Shown here in pieces: positions 24,601-36,764 of a stretch of DNA of 44,369 bases. The DNA is from Ministeria vibrans ATCC 50519 (taxonomy: Eukaryota; Opisthokonta; Filasterea): positions 9,169 through 53,537 of the forward strand of contig CALSCP010001307.1 in NCBI GenBank assembly GCA_943704425.1, read 5' to 3'. Position numbers and translations under genes: made by a program. The notes under the pieces were generated by a model, which ran no database searches, was not told where the DNA came from, and saw only the letters and a list, made by a program, of their open reading frames with translations. Position 1 is the stretch's first letter. Every line of letters begins with the position of its first letter.

Positions 24601-25780
24601 CGCTTCGCTCTAAAGACGACCCAGAGTGAAAGTTTTATAAATTCAGAAGAAAAAATAATTATTATTAGTATATTTTGTGGTGTTAGGGCTCGGTGTTGTA
24701 GATTGGAGATTGGAGTTTGAGTGTACCTTTTCATCGACTTGTTTCGGTTGCATAAGATCAGTCAGACCAAAATCAGACACTTTAATAGTGAGGTTGTCGT
24801 CCACCAGAAGATTGGGAGATTTGAGGTCTAAAGCAGCGACAAGTTGAGTCTCTCAGTCTCTCTCACTTTTCTCTCTTCTCTATCACCTCTGTGAAGGAAT
24901 GGAGGCTTGTGAGCGTGCAAATAGGTCATTCCGTTGCACACGTCACGCATCATTCCCAGACGAAGGACCATTGGGAGTTCTACTTCGTCATTGAGGAGCA
25001 CTATTGGAAAACACACACCATAATCATGACGGGGCACTCAGCGTCTCTGTGTGCAAACCTTCGTGGAGTGACCCTTTGTTCATAAGCTCCGTAATAATCA
25101 TGAGATCGGGCGGAGCAATGCAAGCACCCATGAAGAGCACCACATTCGGGTGGCGGAGACTCGCCATCACTTGCGCTTCGCGGTTGAAGTCATCCAGAAC
25201 ACGATTGTCCAGAGGAAGCGAAAGCCGCAACAGTTTCTTGACGGCCACACGTGAGCCTCTAAATCGCCCCACATAGACAATTCCTGGCAATGACCAAGCA
25301 TGGGGAGCGCGGGCCGGCGCACAAGAAGACGTGAGTAGAGCGCAACGGCGATAATATACAAATTTGGTCGTTGAAATTTTGCGTTTCTCTCTCTCACCGT
25401 ATGAGCCTCGTCCAATCACGTTAAGCAACTCAATATCCTCTTTAAAGATCCTAAAAATGGGTTGGGGTGTAAGCGGGGCTATCGGAGGGAACAGGGAGCC
25501 ACACAGACCGATCTGGAGCAGGTTCTACTTTTTTGGTTCTCTTACTGTTCGCCTAAAACCCGCATGGCCATCCTACACGCCGCAAAACACACACAACATG
25601 ATTAGGTGTACGCCAGACATGTCGTCGAGACAGGTACCCTTCCTCAACTTCCTTGACGGTCGCTGACAAGTGGCGACGGTGTTTCCGGCGTAAGTACCAG
25701 CAACTGATCGCCATGGCCACGACAAACGCCACTGCGGCGATCACAATGCCAACAATGATCTCGTTGGCCAGCGTCGGCAT
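19628..25780 (-). CDS. Transmembrane TKL kinase - degenerate class III cyclase - pseudokinase protein
   Basis: Twenty-three exons close in frame to 1200 residues: 25780-25638, 25450-25398, 25283-25059, 25000-24887, 24827-24727, 24609-24501, 24400-24313, 24235-24187, 24126-24058, 23959-23861, 23581-23495, 23437-23353, 23304-23097, 22981-22890, 22802-22717, 22592-22174, 22100-21998, 21903-21836, 21701-21632, 21414-20730, 20671-20547, 20346-19912 and 19717-19628. A membrane helix (EIIVGIVIAAVAFVVAMAIS) follows the start at once, leaving no ectodomain. Kinase 1 (about 56-317) looks active: GRGSYG, Lys81 in VAVKK, HRDLKSPN (Asp179), DFG (Asp197), APE. A cyclase-like domain (about 340-560) follows, with FGGFEVSNSTDRIWLIFGDS and IKIAIHSG, but lacks the Asn/Arg transition-state pair. 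Kinase 2 (from WKIQSHELIM, about 592) keeps Lys649 but has HHQ for HRD and IGN for DFG. Acanthamoeba genomes are known to encode this domain order. Confidence 0.85.
19757..19831. repeat. TAA trinucleotide microsatellite
   Basis: About 24 TAA units in the last intron of the kinase-cyclase gene (ATT on the coding strand). Confidence 0.95.
21553..21616. repeat. TAA trinucleotide microsatellite
   Basis: About 21 TAA units in the intron before the exon carrying the degenerate activation segment of kinase 2. Confidence 0.95.
23776..23817 (+). repeat. Interstitial telomeric repeat (TTAGGG)7 in an intron
   Basis: Seven perfect TTAGGG units, with one more at 23843-23848, inside the intron 23860-23582 of the kinase-cyclase gene. 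On the coding strand the sequence is CCCTAA. Functional exons lie on both sides, so this is not a chromosome end. Confidence 0.95.
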
Positions 25781-25878
25781 GGTTGCGAGAGAGTTTTATT
25801 AAAAACAGTTGAAACTGTGAAACTTCACGTCTTGTTGTTCTGTTTGCTTATCAGTTAACAACCAGTCAGCCTTCCCCG

Positions 25879-25909
<31 letters not shown>

Positions 25910-26078
25910 TCAGTCTCGACACTACGTTTAAAATTGATTATGCGTCAACACCGCTTGCTTTTGTTTCTTGATAGACTGTATCTTAACTATCAGAAATTGT
26001 TATCAAGTTTGAGTGAAGTTTCAACATAGCATTTTTTTCTTTTTTTTTTCTCTCTCTCTCTCTTACACAGTCGCTACA
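25781..26078. promoter_or_regulatory. Divergent region between the kinase-cyclase and BRCT genes
   Basis: 298 bp head-to-head gap with a CT tract at 25880-25906 and another at 26050-26063 leading to TTACACAG, which may be the acceptor of a 5' UTR intron of the BRCT gene. No further elements recognised. Confidence 0.45.
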
Positions 26079-27641
26079 ATGGTAAACGTAACGCTTGCTT
26101 TGACTATTCACACCACCACCTAGGCATTTACTCTTCATCTCTTCTTTTAGCACTGTGTCTTTTGTGGACGAAACGCGTTTGATTCGCGCGTCGATTTTGA
26201 ACAGCACTCGCGCCAGTGCGCTCTCGAGAGCGCTCGTGAGTTTGACGATTCAGAGTCTCCTCCTGGCAGCCCCCCGGCACCGTTTGCCACTTGCCAGGCG
26301 TCTCTGGTCGACTCGTCGTCGTTTGTGAAAAGTGCCAAACGTACCACGTCAGACCGAGTATTTGGTCAGTCGTCGCCCTTTATCGGCTCCACCAAAGTCA
26401 AGTACGGCAAAAAGCGGAGTACCGGTAAGTTTTTTCTTGCTTTTTCTATCAAAATAATTATGACTTTCTAACAACGTTTTGTGACAGCTCCTCCCATCAC
26501 AAGCCATGTTGATTCTCCGTCGCCTCTCGTCGACTCGCTTGTCACCGTTGTGCCTGATAGTCAAGGGGCCGAGTCGGAGGAAGGAGACGTCGTGTGCCCT
26601 TGGACGAGAGAGGGCGAACTTGTGTCGCCTCCGTCTCTCGCACATCAGGGCTCTCTTGAGTCTTTAGAGCTCGGCTGCGGCTCTCAAGAAGAGCGCCCCA
26701 TTGCTTTATCGCAGTCCACAGCACCCACTGCCACTATTGTTGCAGCAGATGAAGTCACACCACCGTCACAACCACCGCCACAGCACACTACAAGAAGACG
26801 AAGCACACGAAATCAGAAACCACTCAGCGTGAAGCTGGAACCCGCCTCGGATGCAACAATAGCTCCACGTACAAGCAAAAAGAGGAAGACTCCACAGCAA
26901 GACGTGACGGAGGAGACACCCACCACACGACACGAACCAACAACTAAAAAAAGAAGGACCTCGCTACAACAACAACGGCAACAACAACAACAACAACATG
27001 CACAATCCACTCGACGCTCTACTACCACCGCTCCACCGCTGCAATGCGAGAAGATTGTCACTCAACACAAGGAGAATGTCCCATCGCCACGAAAGAAGCG
27101 CGGTCTTGCCATCAAAGAAAAAGAAAAGCAAAGCATATGTCTCACGGGTAGCACTGACCCAGCTGCCGATCGTGAAGTGCTTGCTGCAGCCGTTAAGCAT
27201 CTAGGCTGTTTTCAAGGTGGTATAGTGAGCACTGTAGACGCGTCAACGACACACATTGTCGTGTGCTCTCCCGCTGCTACACCACGACGCACTCTCAATC
27301 TCCTCCACGCACTCTCTCGCAACTGTGTCGTTCTGCCATTTGAATGGGTCATGGAGAGCATTGAGAACGAAGCATGGCTCCCCACTCAGCCCTACCGGCT
27401 TACCATGGCGGTCCACGAGCCTCGTTTTTTTGCCAATCGTGCCTTCTTTATTGCCTCTCGCACCGCCCCTTCTCCAGCGGAACTCCGTTTGCTCATCCTT
27501 TCGCTTGGTGGTCGCATTGTTCACTCGCACCGTCAAGCGGACTGCTTTGTGGGCAGCCCAACGCAGTTTCCCTCACGTGGCGGCAACAGCTGCGAGTGTA
27601 TATCGCCATCACGTCTTCTCGATGCAATTTTGCCGGCGTAG
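26079..27641 (+). CDS. Zinc-finger and tandem BRCT protein, microcephalin (MCPH1)-like
   Basis: Tandem BRCT domains read phosphoserine marks such as gamma-H2AX in the DNA-damage response. Exons 26079-26081 (the ATG alone), 26151-26424 and 26488-27641 give 476 residues. Directly after Met comes HCVFCGRNAFDSRVDFEQHS then RQC, a C2HC finger of the kind used to bind ubiquitin (UBZ) or nucleic acid. A basic, Ser/Thr/Gln-rich linker contains several KKRK-like nuclear signals and a Gln run. BRCT 1 starts at KQSICLTGST and includes HIVVCS, RTLNLLHALSRNCVVLPFEW and VMESIENEAWLP. BRCT 2 includes FFIASRTAPSPAELRLLILS then LGGRI. RTLN plus the second-domain layout match MCPH1 BRCT2-3. Animal MCPH1 lacks an N-terminal zinc finger, so orthology is probable but not certain. 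The isolated start codon rests on the GTAAAC donor at 26082. Confidence 0.75.
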
Positions 27642-27892
27642 AAAATGAAAGCTAAAGGTGTCTTGTAAACATTGTATCATTCAAAAAAAATTAATTGAGC
27701 GTGAGAGTAACAACGAGGTAAAATCTTGGCTCAAGATGAACCCTCCAAAAATTAATCCATCCCACCCTTGAAGCAGCCTTGATATTGATTGGTAATATTT
27801 CAACTTCTGATCTTGTTGAAAATTCAAAATTTAAAAAAAAAAAATTTAAAAAAAAAACATTAAACAATCTTTTTCAATCTTTATTCATCAAC
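27642..27892. promoter_or_regulatory. Intergenic, BRCT gene to UBE2V
   Basis: 251-bp head-to-tail gap on the plus strand, A/T-rich with an imperfect AAATTTAAAAAAAAAA repeat at 27826-27858. It must hold the 3' UTR of the BRCT gene and the UBE2V promoter. Confidence 0.4.
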
Positions 27893-29469
<1,577 letters not shown>

Positions 29470-30028
29470 TGCAGCGCACACACACACACACACAGACACA
29501 GACACACACATACACACACTTACACACACACTCGCCGCGGGCGGGTACTCCTTGCTATACACAGACGCACACTGTATACACACACTGTGTGTGTTTTCCT
29601 TTTCTCTTTCTTATTTCTACTTAGTTCTTTTTCATTCAACTGTTTCAACTGTCCCTTCAAAGCCCGTTCTCATCAAAAAAAAAAAGGGAGTTTGTCTCAG
29701 TAGCTCTCGTGTATCGTTCGTAACTCTATAATAACGACAATCAAAAAATAACTCGAAAGGATTCCATTTCGGGTTGCTCCCTCTTGATACCCCTGTGTCT
29801 TGATTGTGGTTTGAGCTGTTTGAACGGCTTGTCGCTTCTGGCTCGGTTTTTCTCCTACAACCATTAAAATAATTCTTATAATTATAAAAATTAATTAATA
29901 TTAATAATAAGAGAATAATATTATTGTTTATTAAGGAGAAAAAACAATTATTATAATAATAAATACAATAAAGAAAGAGTAATACAACATTAATTAATTA
30001 ACTAAACCCTATTAATGGGATAGTGGTA
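29470..30028. other. Convergent intergenic region
   Basis: 559 bp between the stops of UBE2V and the 7TM gene. It contains a CA-rich stretch (29476-29535) and an AT-rich block (29860-30000) with many TAATTA and TTATAA palindromes. No coding or RNA gene is recognised. Confidence 0.65.
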
Positions 30029-32937
30029 TTATACAAAAGAGTCATTTGTGATACTCGGCTGGAGCCGCTCAACGTGACGGCGAGTGAGCGTCAGTTGGCT
30101 CAAAGGCAGTTTGTGTCGTTGTTGTTGTTGTTGTGCGGGAGCCAGATTGAACGAGAGATTCTCCAGATCTGGCAAACTGATTTGATCTTCATCGTGAGTC
30201 CACCTAGAGGAGTGTTCTTCTTCTCCCATCTCCTCTTCCAGCACTTCAATTTCACCGCAGTCCTCAAACTCCATCTTTGACTCATTGTTTCTCCCAATGT
30301 CCTCCATCTCCACACTCCCATGTTCCATAACCACTGACTCACTCTCTCGAGCTACCTCTGCCTTCGCCTCTGCCTCTGATTCATCCACCACTCCATCGAC
30401 GTCCCATTGCACTAGCTGCAACCTGTGCAGTGTCAGCGCCGATGCCCACAGCGACGTCGGAGACTTGCCCGACGTCGATGAGGCAACCGATGAGGAGTGC
30501 GTGGACGCCCGAGAGGCATACTGGACGTTGTGCAGTGGCTGAAGCGGCGTAAGCGCAGGTACACTTGCGTCTGGTGTTTGTTGTGCGGTAAACAGAGGAA
30601 GTCCCGGGTGTTCGTGAAGTGGGGTGAGTTCAAGCGGGACAATATTGCGAAAGAGGGGAGTAAATGGGCGCGCGCTGAGTGGAGTGAGTGCGGGGGGTAT
30701 GGAAGACTGCATGGGTGTGCCGCGCTCGTGAGCAAGTGAAAGGGCGTCCAACGAAGGGACGCAGCGCATCGAGACGCTCTTGTTAGTGTTGTGGAACGAG
30801 TGCTGCGAGAGCGCATCTAGTGAGGGCGCACACTGTGAGAGCACATCCAGGGAGGGCGCACGTCGAGACCAGCTGCTCATGTTATGTTGCCGTTGTTGCT
30901 GATGTTGCTGTGAAGGTTGATCGACAAGCGACTGCTCGTTCATCGATGCGAGTCGATCAAGGGAAGGCAATGGACAGGTCGTGTCAAGAAGAAGCGACTG
31001 CACACGTGACGACACGTGTGACGACACTCGCTGTTCGTTCGACTCTTCGTCCTTCACTGTTGTCGTTGTCACGCGCGAGTGTTCAAGAGTCGCCTCCTCA
31101 ATGGCTCCAAGACTCGGACAGTTGTCAAGCTCGCGCAAACGTCGCGAAAGAGACCGCTCGTGACCTTTCATGATCATCAGTGGGTTTTCCATCATAAAAG
31201 GCTCAGAGCGACGCAGGACGGGCGACTCACAGAACCCAACGGTCATGCGAGTACGTGCCACTGCAGCCGGCACAGGCGCACCTGCAACCAACAGACCATG
31301 GTGAGTACTTGACGACGACGACGACTGTGAGGACGCAGACGAGCGACGACGACGGCTCTTGAACCACCATGCCCCAATCCCATGGGTGGAAGTTTCCTCT
31401 TGCTCCTGCTGCTGCTGCTGCTGCTGCTGCACTCTCACACTGTTGTCGCTTGTGCTGCTGCTCTGTCGACTTGCAGCACTCGTCCCCCCCGCTATAGTGC
31501 TCGTGCCTTCAGCACTAGAACTGTCCCGTGGCTGTCGTGGCACCGCGGGGTGCGCCACCACCGGCGACGCAAACACACCACCGCCGTCTTCACTCATACG
31601 CGATCCACGTAGACTGCGCAGCGAGAAGGACCCGCCACGCGTGTAAAAGTAGCTAAAGAAGGCGGATTTGCGTCCACCATACCGTTGTTGTTGCTGTTGG
31701 TGCGGGTTTGGTTGGAGCTGCAGTTCCGCCATGAGCTGTGTGCTGTGTCTGCGACGGCTCTGGCGTTCGTGTCGTCCGCGCTCGCGTAAATCGTGCATGC
31801 GCTGACGACGACGACGCATTGACGGCCGGAACGTGCTGACGGCCGTCGAGAGTGCCTGGCGGATTTTGCTGTTGCGCACAAAGTTGAAGGCAATGAACAC
31901 TCCCTGAAGAGTGACAGTGAGCACAAAGAGCCAGGCAGAGAAGGCATTTTGGGGCGCAAGGACGACCAGAATGCCCAAGAGCCAGGGCAGTGAGAGAAGT
32001 AAAAAGAGGGTGAAGCACACCTTAAGGTGGTCGCGAAAGAGTTGCAACCGAGAGCGGTCCGTGCTTGAGGGTGGTGCGGTGCCAGCGGCCGCAAGAGACT
32101 CGGTGGAGCGCTTTTGCTTGCGCTGACGAGAGTTGCGCTGAAGGCGCAGCACAGAGCGCATCATGAGCACCAGTACAATTGTGTTGAAGATCATGATGAG
32201 CAAGGCAGGCACCAAGAAGCTGAGAATAAGACCGAGCTGAGAGGCAATAAAACACACGCCCGGCGTTTCATGAGTGCCGTACGCACGACTGGCGGAACCC
32301 GACGCCGCCGCCGCATACACAATGATGTAAGTGAGCACAATGACTGCAGGCACCACAAGGCAAACGGCAAGAAGGTGGCGTGCTTTGCCGGGCCGTGCGT
32401 CCTCCAGGCGCACCATAGCCGTGTAGATTTTGCCGGCATGCACCAGCGACACACAGAACTGGACAAGTAGGAAGTAGTGCAGTGCAAGGCCGGTGAAGAA
32501 ACAGCCGCCCGCGGGGGTTGCGATCGCCGCACTATCTCCGTTCATAGAAGCTGTGGACAAGGGTGCCTTACCTCGAGCAGCGAGAAAGAATATTTGAACT
32601 TTAAATAAAGTCAGTCGACGAAACGATTAATTTTCAAATATGTACCGGCAAGAATTGAAGCGGCTAGTGCGACCAAGAGACGCACAGGGACCGATCGGAG
32701 GTTGTTCTGGTTGCAAATGAAGGCGTAGATGATCAGAACGAGAACGCATGTGACGATGGAGAAGGTGCTGCAGACGGTGGAGGCAACGGCGAGTGCGGGT
32801 GATGAGTACGCCGAAGAGTCGACGAGAACCGCAAATGTGCGGTTCGACGACGCTGTCGAGCCCTCGTCTAGAGTGCTGTTGACTGCTGATGTCGACTGGA
32901 CAAGCGCCAGAGCAAGGGCGAGGGCCAGGAGAGTCAT
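30029..32937 (-). CDS. Seven-transmembrane receptor, secretin/adhesion-like, with long cytoplasmic tail
   Basis: Two exons, 32937-32646 and 32550-30029, give about 937 residues. The acceptor at 32551 is preferred; one at about 32573 also keeps frame. A signal peptide (MTLLALALALALVQSTSA) precedes a short ectodomain of about 35 residues with N-glycosylation sites NST and NRT and no GPS/GAIN domain. TM1 is VASTVCSTFSIVTCVLVLII, TM3 has HYFLLVQFCVSLVHAGKIY in place of the class B HYFFLxxFxWMLxE, TM4 VCLVVPAVIVLTYIIVY, TM5 LGLILSFLVPALLIMIFNTI, TM6 KVCFTLFLLLSLPWLLGILV, TM7 FVLTVTLQGVFIAFNFV. A tail of about 560 residues, rich in Ser, Gln, Arg and acidic stretches, suggests phosphoregulation. Ligand unknown; a class E cAMP-receptor-like assignment is the main alternative. 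Confidence 0.75.
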
Positions 32938-33198
32938 ATGGTGACTGGAACGCGTTTTTTTTTTTTGAAAAATAATACACTGAAAATTCAAAAAATTGAC
33001 AAAAATTGACAGTCGACTCGAAAGAGATAGTATGAGTCACTCAGCGACTGCTTTCTTGGCTGCTAACTGCTGAGTGAACAGAGTGATAGCTGCTATAGAA
33101 TAGTGCAGATTTAAGAAAATATTATGAAATTATATGTGAGACTGACTAAATCGAATCGACTTGAATATTAATTGATTCACATTTCACAGATTTCTTCA
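32938..33198. promoter_or_regulatory. Divergent region between the 7TM gene and DHX40
   Basis: 261 bp between the two ATGs. A poly-T run (32956-32965) lies close to the 7TM start and AT-rich sequence lies near DHX40. No motif is recognised with confidence. Confidence 0.4.
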
Positions 33199-36100
33199 AT
33201 GGCCTGCCCTCCTTCGTCGCTGCCGATAGCGCAGATGCGTCGAGAGATCGTCGACTGGGTGCGATCGTCGCGTGTCTGTGTTGTGCTGGGCGCGACGGGC
33301 AGCGGCAAGACGACGCAACTGCCGCAGTACCTCATTGACGACAACGACATGCTTCCTGCCCATGGCTGCGTTGCGGTGTCGCAGCCAAGACGAATGGCCG
33401 CCATCTCCGTCGCAACACGCGTCGCAAATGAGCGCCAGTCACCGGTAGCACACGAAAACAGTCTCTCTCTCTCTCAAACTCAAACTCAAACTCTCTCTCT
33501 CACTCACTCACTCTCTCAATCGTTGCCAATCATTTTCCTGCCAAGCTCGGCGATGAAGTCGGCTATGCGGTTCGCTGGAACGTCGAGTGCTCGTCCAAGA
33601 CCCGCATCAAGTACATGACGGACGGCGTAAGTTATTGTCTCGACTCGTTTGAATTTTCCATTTTTCATGTTGAATAATTTCCATTGCAAATTAAAAGGTT
33701 TTGCTGCGCGAGTTTATGAGCGACCGCAACCTCTCGCGCTATGCGGCCGTTATTCTTGACGAAGCACACGAACGATCGATGCAGACGGACATCCTCTTTG
33801 GTCTGATGCGGACCTACATTGCCAAACACGGCGAAAAGGCACCACGACTGATCATCATGTCAGCAACACTGAACAGTGCACAAGTATGACGCCGTCAAAC
33901 CCCTTGCACGCGTTCTCACTTCCATGCCTTTTCTCTCCCTCTCTCTCTCTCTCTCTCTCTTATAGGTGGCAGACTTTTTCCAATGCCCCGTCTTCACCAT
34001 TCCAGGACGCACTTTCCCCGTCACAGTCACATACCACTCACTCATCGACCTGTCCAGTCAACAGGACGCACTCAGCTGCAATCACGTCACGCACGCCTGC
34101 AATCTTGCTCTTGATCTTCACACAGATCGCCCACCCGGTGACATTCTCATCTTTCTCACTGGCGCAGGTGAGATTGAACGCGCCTGTGACCTTCTTTTCC
34201 GTCGCTCAGAGGTCAGTACTCTCAAATGTTACACTTTCCCTTACATGCAATGTGCAACACACAATAGGAACTTGACTATCGGTACGACGTGCGCTCGTCC
34301 TCCGTCTCCGGTCTCATGATCCTGCCCCTCTACGGTGCCATGTCGTCGGACCAGCAACAGCGCGTCTTTGACCCCGCCCCCTTTCTCCACTCTCCCTCGT
34401 CCTCTGTTCGCCGTGTCATTGTCAGTACTAATATTGCCGCTACGAGCGTCACTGTAGACGGCATTGTCTATGTCATTGACTCGGGCATGGTCAAACTCAA
34501 AGTGTACAATCCCAAGACGGGTTTGGAGGCTCTTCAAGTACCTAATCCCTAACCCAAGCCCAAACCCTAACCCTCAGACTTGGTTTTGTTCAGGTCGACA
34601 GAGTGTCCCAGTCCGAAGCAGAGCAGCGCATGGGTCGCGCTGGGCGCACTCGTGCGGGTGAATGCCACAGACTCTATGCTCAAGAACATTTTGACCGTTT
34701 CCCAAAGGACTCCGTCCCCGAAATTATGGTACTCACACTCACATAACCAATCATATTAATGAAATCAATATTAATTTTATTAATTATTAATTAATATTGC
34801 TTTTATCTTTTCTTTTAGCGAACGAGTCTCACCAGTGTAGTTCTCACACTAAAAAGTGCGCGCATTTCCAATGTGCTGCGGTTCCCGTACCTCTCTCCCC
34901 CCTCACCCGCACTCCTCAGAGACGCACTTCGTCAGCTGTTTCTCGCAGACGCGCTCACTCGCGACGGCGCACTGACTGATCTTGGTACACACTGCAATTT
35001 TCCAACACTTAACTTACACCATCAACTCTCCCTATCACTTTATATATATATACTTTTTTTTCGTTCTTTCCTTTCTTTTTGTCTCTATTGCATTTGTGTT
35101 TAGGAAACCAAATGGCGCACTTTCCTCTTGAACCTGCAATGTCTCGCTCGCTCTTACGCGCTTGTCAACTTAAATGTGGTCCAATTGCAGTCAAGGTAAC
35201 AACACTCTCTGCACTCCCTTACTCACTCACACATATTCACTTACTCACTCAAACTTCACTTAGCTCGCGTCACTTTTGTCAGTGGAGAGCATTATGGTGG
35301 GCGGAACGGAGCGCGGACGACAGGAACGCCAATCACAGTCACAGTCCAAGGACGCACCGCCTCAGCCAAAGAAGGCCCATTTGCTGGACCATTGTGCCGA
35401 TGATTACGCTGCACTTCTCTTTGCCTATGCCAATTACTGTGCTATCGAGTCGGTGCGCGATCGCAAAATGTTTTGTCGCGAAAATGGCTTTCACTATAGA
35501 GCGCTTTCTGCCGCGCAAAGTGTTGAGCGTCAGCTGAACGAGTTGTTGGGCAAACTCAAAGTTGAAATGCCCCTCTCAAAGATTTACCCTGACGAAATGA
35601 GCACACGAAGAGTACGCGACACCCTTGTTTCCAAGCACCCACTCAGTCTATTGTTCTGTTTTTTAGCCACTGAGTGAGGAGCAACTGAATCCGTTGCGCG
35701 AAGCAATGTGTGAGGGACACTTTCACTTAGTTGCGCGTCGCTCAGCCGGCACTCGATCGTTCCACACAATGGACGGCCATGCGACTGTCATGCATGTGCA
35801 TCCTGGCTCGCAGTTGAGCGGGAAGGAAGATGCTCTCCATTGGGTGGTGTTTCACGAAGCAGTACGATTTTTCCCTAGATTGCGTCACAATACAGTATTG
35901 ACTTTGTCTAGGTTGTGACTGTGAGGCCACTGATGCGCATTGTGGCGCCCGTTCAATATGCCTGGGTGAAAGATTTGCTTCCTCGTCTCCACCAAGTCGA
36001 CATGAAGCGACTCACCAGTGGCGACGATGATGATGTACTGGCCATCAATTCTAGATGAATCTTCTTCTTACTTTGCGGTGTGGTGGTATCTATTTTGTAG

Positions 36101-36337
36101 TTGTTCGATGCTGCGTCAACCTCACCCGAGCCGTCGGCATCAACTTCAAGCTCAAGTGCCCTTGAGGCAGCTCGACTCGAGTCCGTGCGCGCCTTGGACA
36201 AACTTCAGCGCGTCACAGACGCAGCAAAAGTCCACCGAAACGACTCGACGGACATTTCCGAGGCAAAACAACGCTTCCTCAAACGCAAAGCCGAAGCGGC
36301 CGCTGCGCGAGGACAGCAGAAGCGCACAAAAAAATGA
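33199..36337 (+). CDS. DHX40: DEAH-box RNA helicase DHX40
   Basis: Superfamily 2 helicase of the DEAH/RHA group. Twelve exons: 33199-33444, 33546-33626, 33698-33883, 33966-34211, 34268-34537, 34594-34728, 34819-34984, 35104-35195, 35264-35611, 35667-35861, 35912-36034 and 36101-36337. They give 774 residues (human DHX40: 779). Motif I is [15 protein letters not shown], Ia [51 protein letters not shown]. The HA2/OB region has [17 protein letters not shown] and [15 protein letters not shown] followed by HPGSQL, as in DHX40. The end [11 protein letters not shown] also matches. Compared with splicing DEAH proteins it lacks any N-terminal extension. Intron 34538-34593 consists largely of CCCTAA-type repeats. 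Its stop is 53 bp from the convergent Speedy-like gene. Confidence 0.95.
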
Positions 36338-36390
36338 AAATATCGATGTATAGAATGAATCGTGCGTGTATAAAATGAACTGTGCGTGTG

Positions 36391-36715
36391 CTACACGTTT
36401 GGCACAAAGTGGAACTCGGTCGAGCTCACTCGGTAGTCTGGCAGTTGGCGCAGTCGTTGCCAAATCTCATGTTTTGGTGCAAACCGAATTGTCTGGGGTC
36501 AAAAAACAAAAAAATAAATTATAATAATAAATACACTTCCCCACTCACATCAATTGTTTGCATACCTTTTCGCACAATTTTAGAGACACCATTGCACGAA
36601 AGTGAATCAAGCTCCATAGTTCATACACTCTCTTCAAAAAAGGTCGCCTGCAGAAATTAATATAAATTTATTACAATAATAATTATAATAAGAACAATAA
36701 TAATAAAGAACTCAA

Positions 36716-36764
<49 letters not shown>

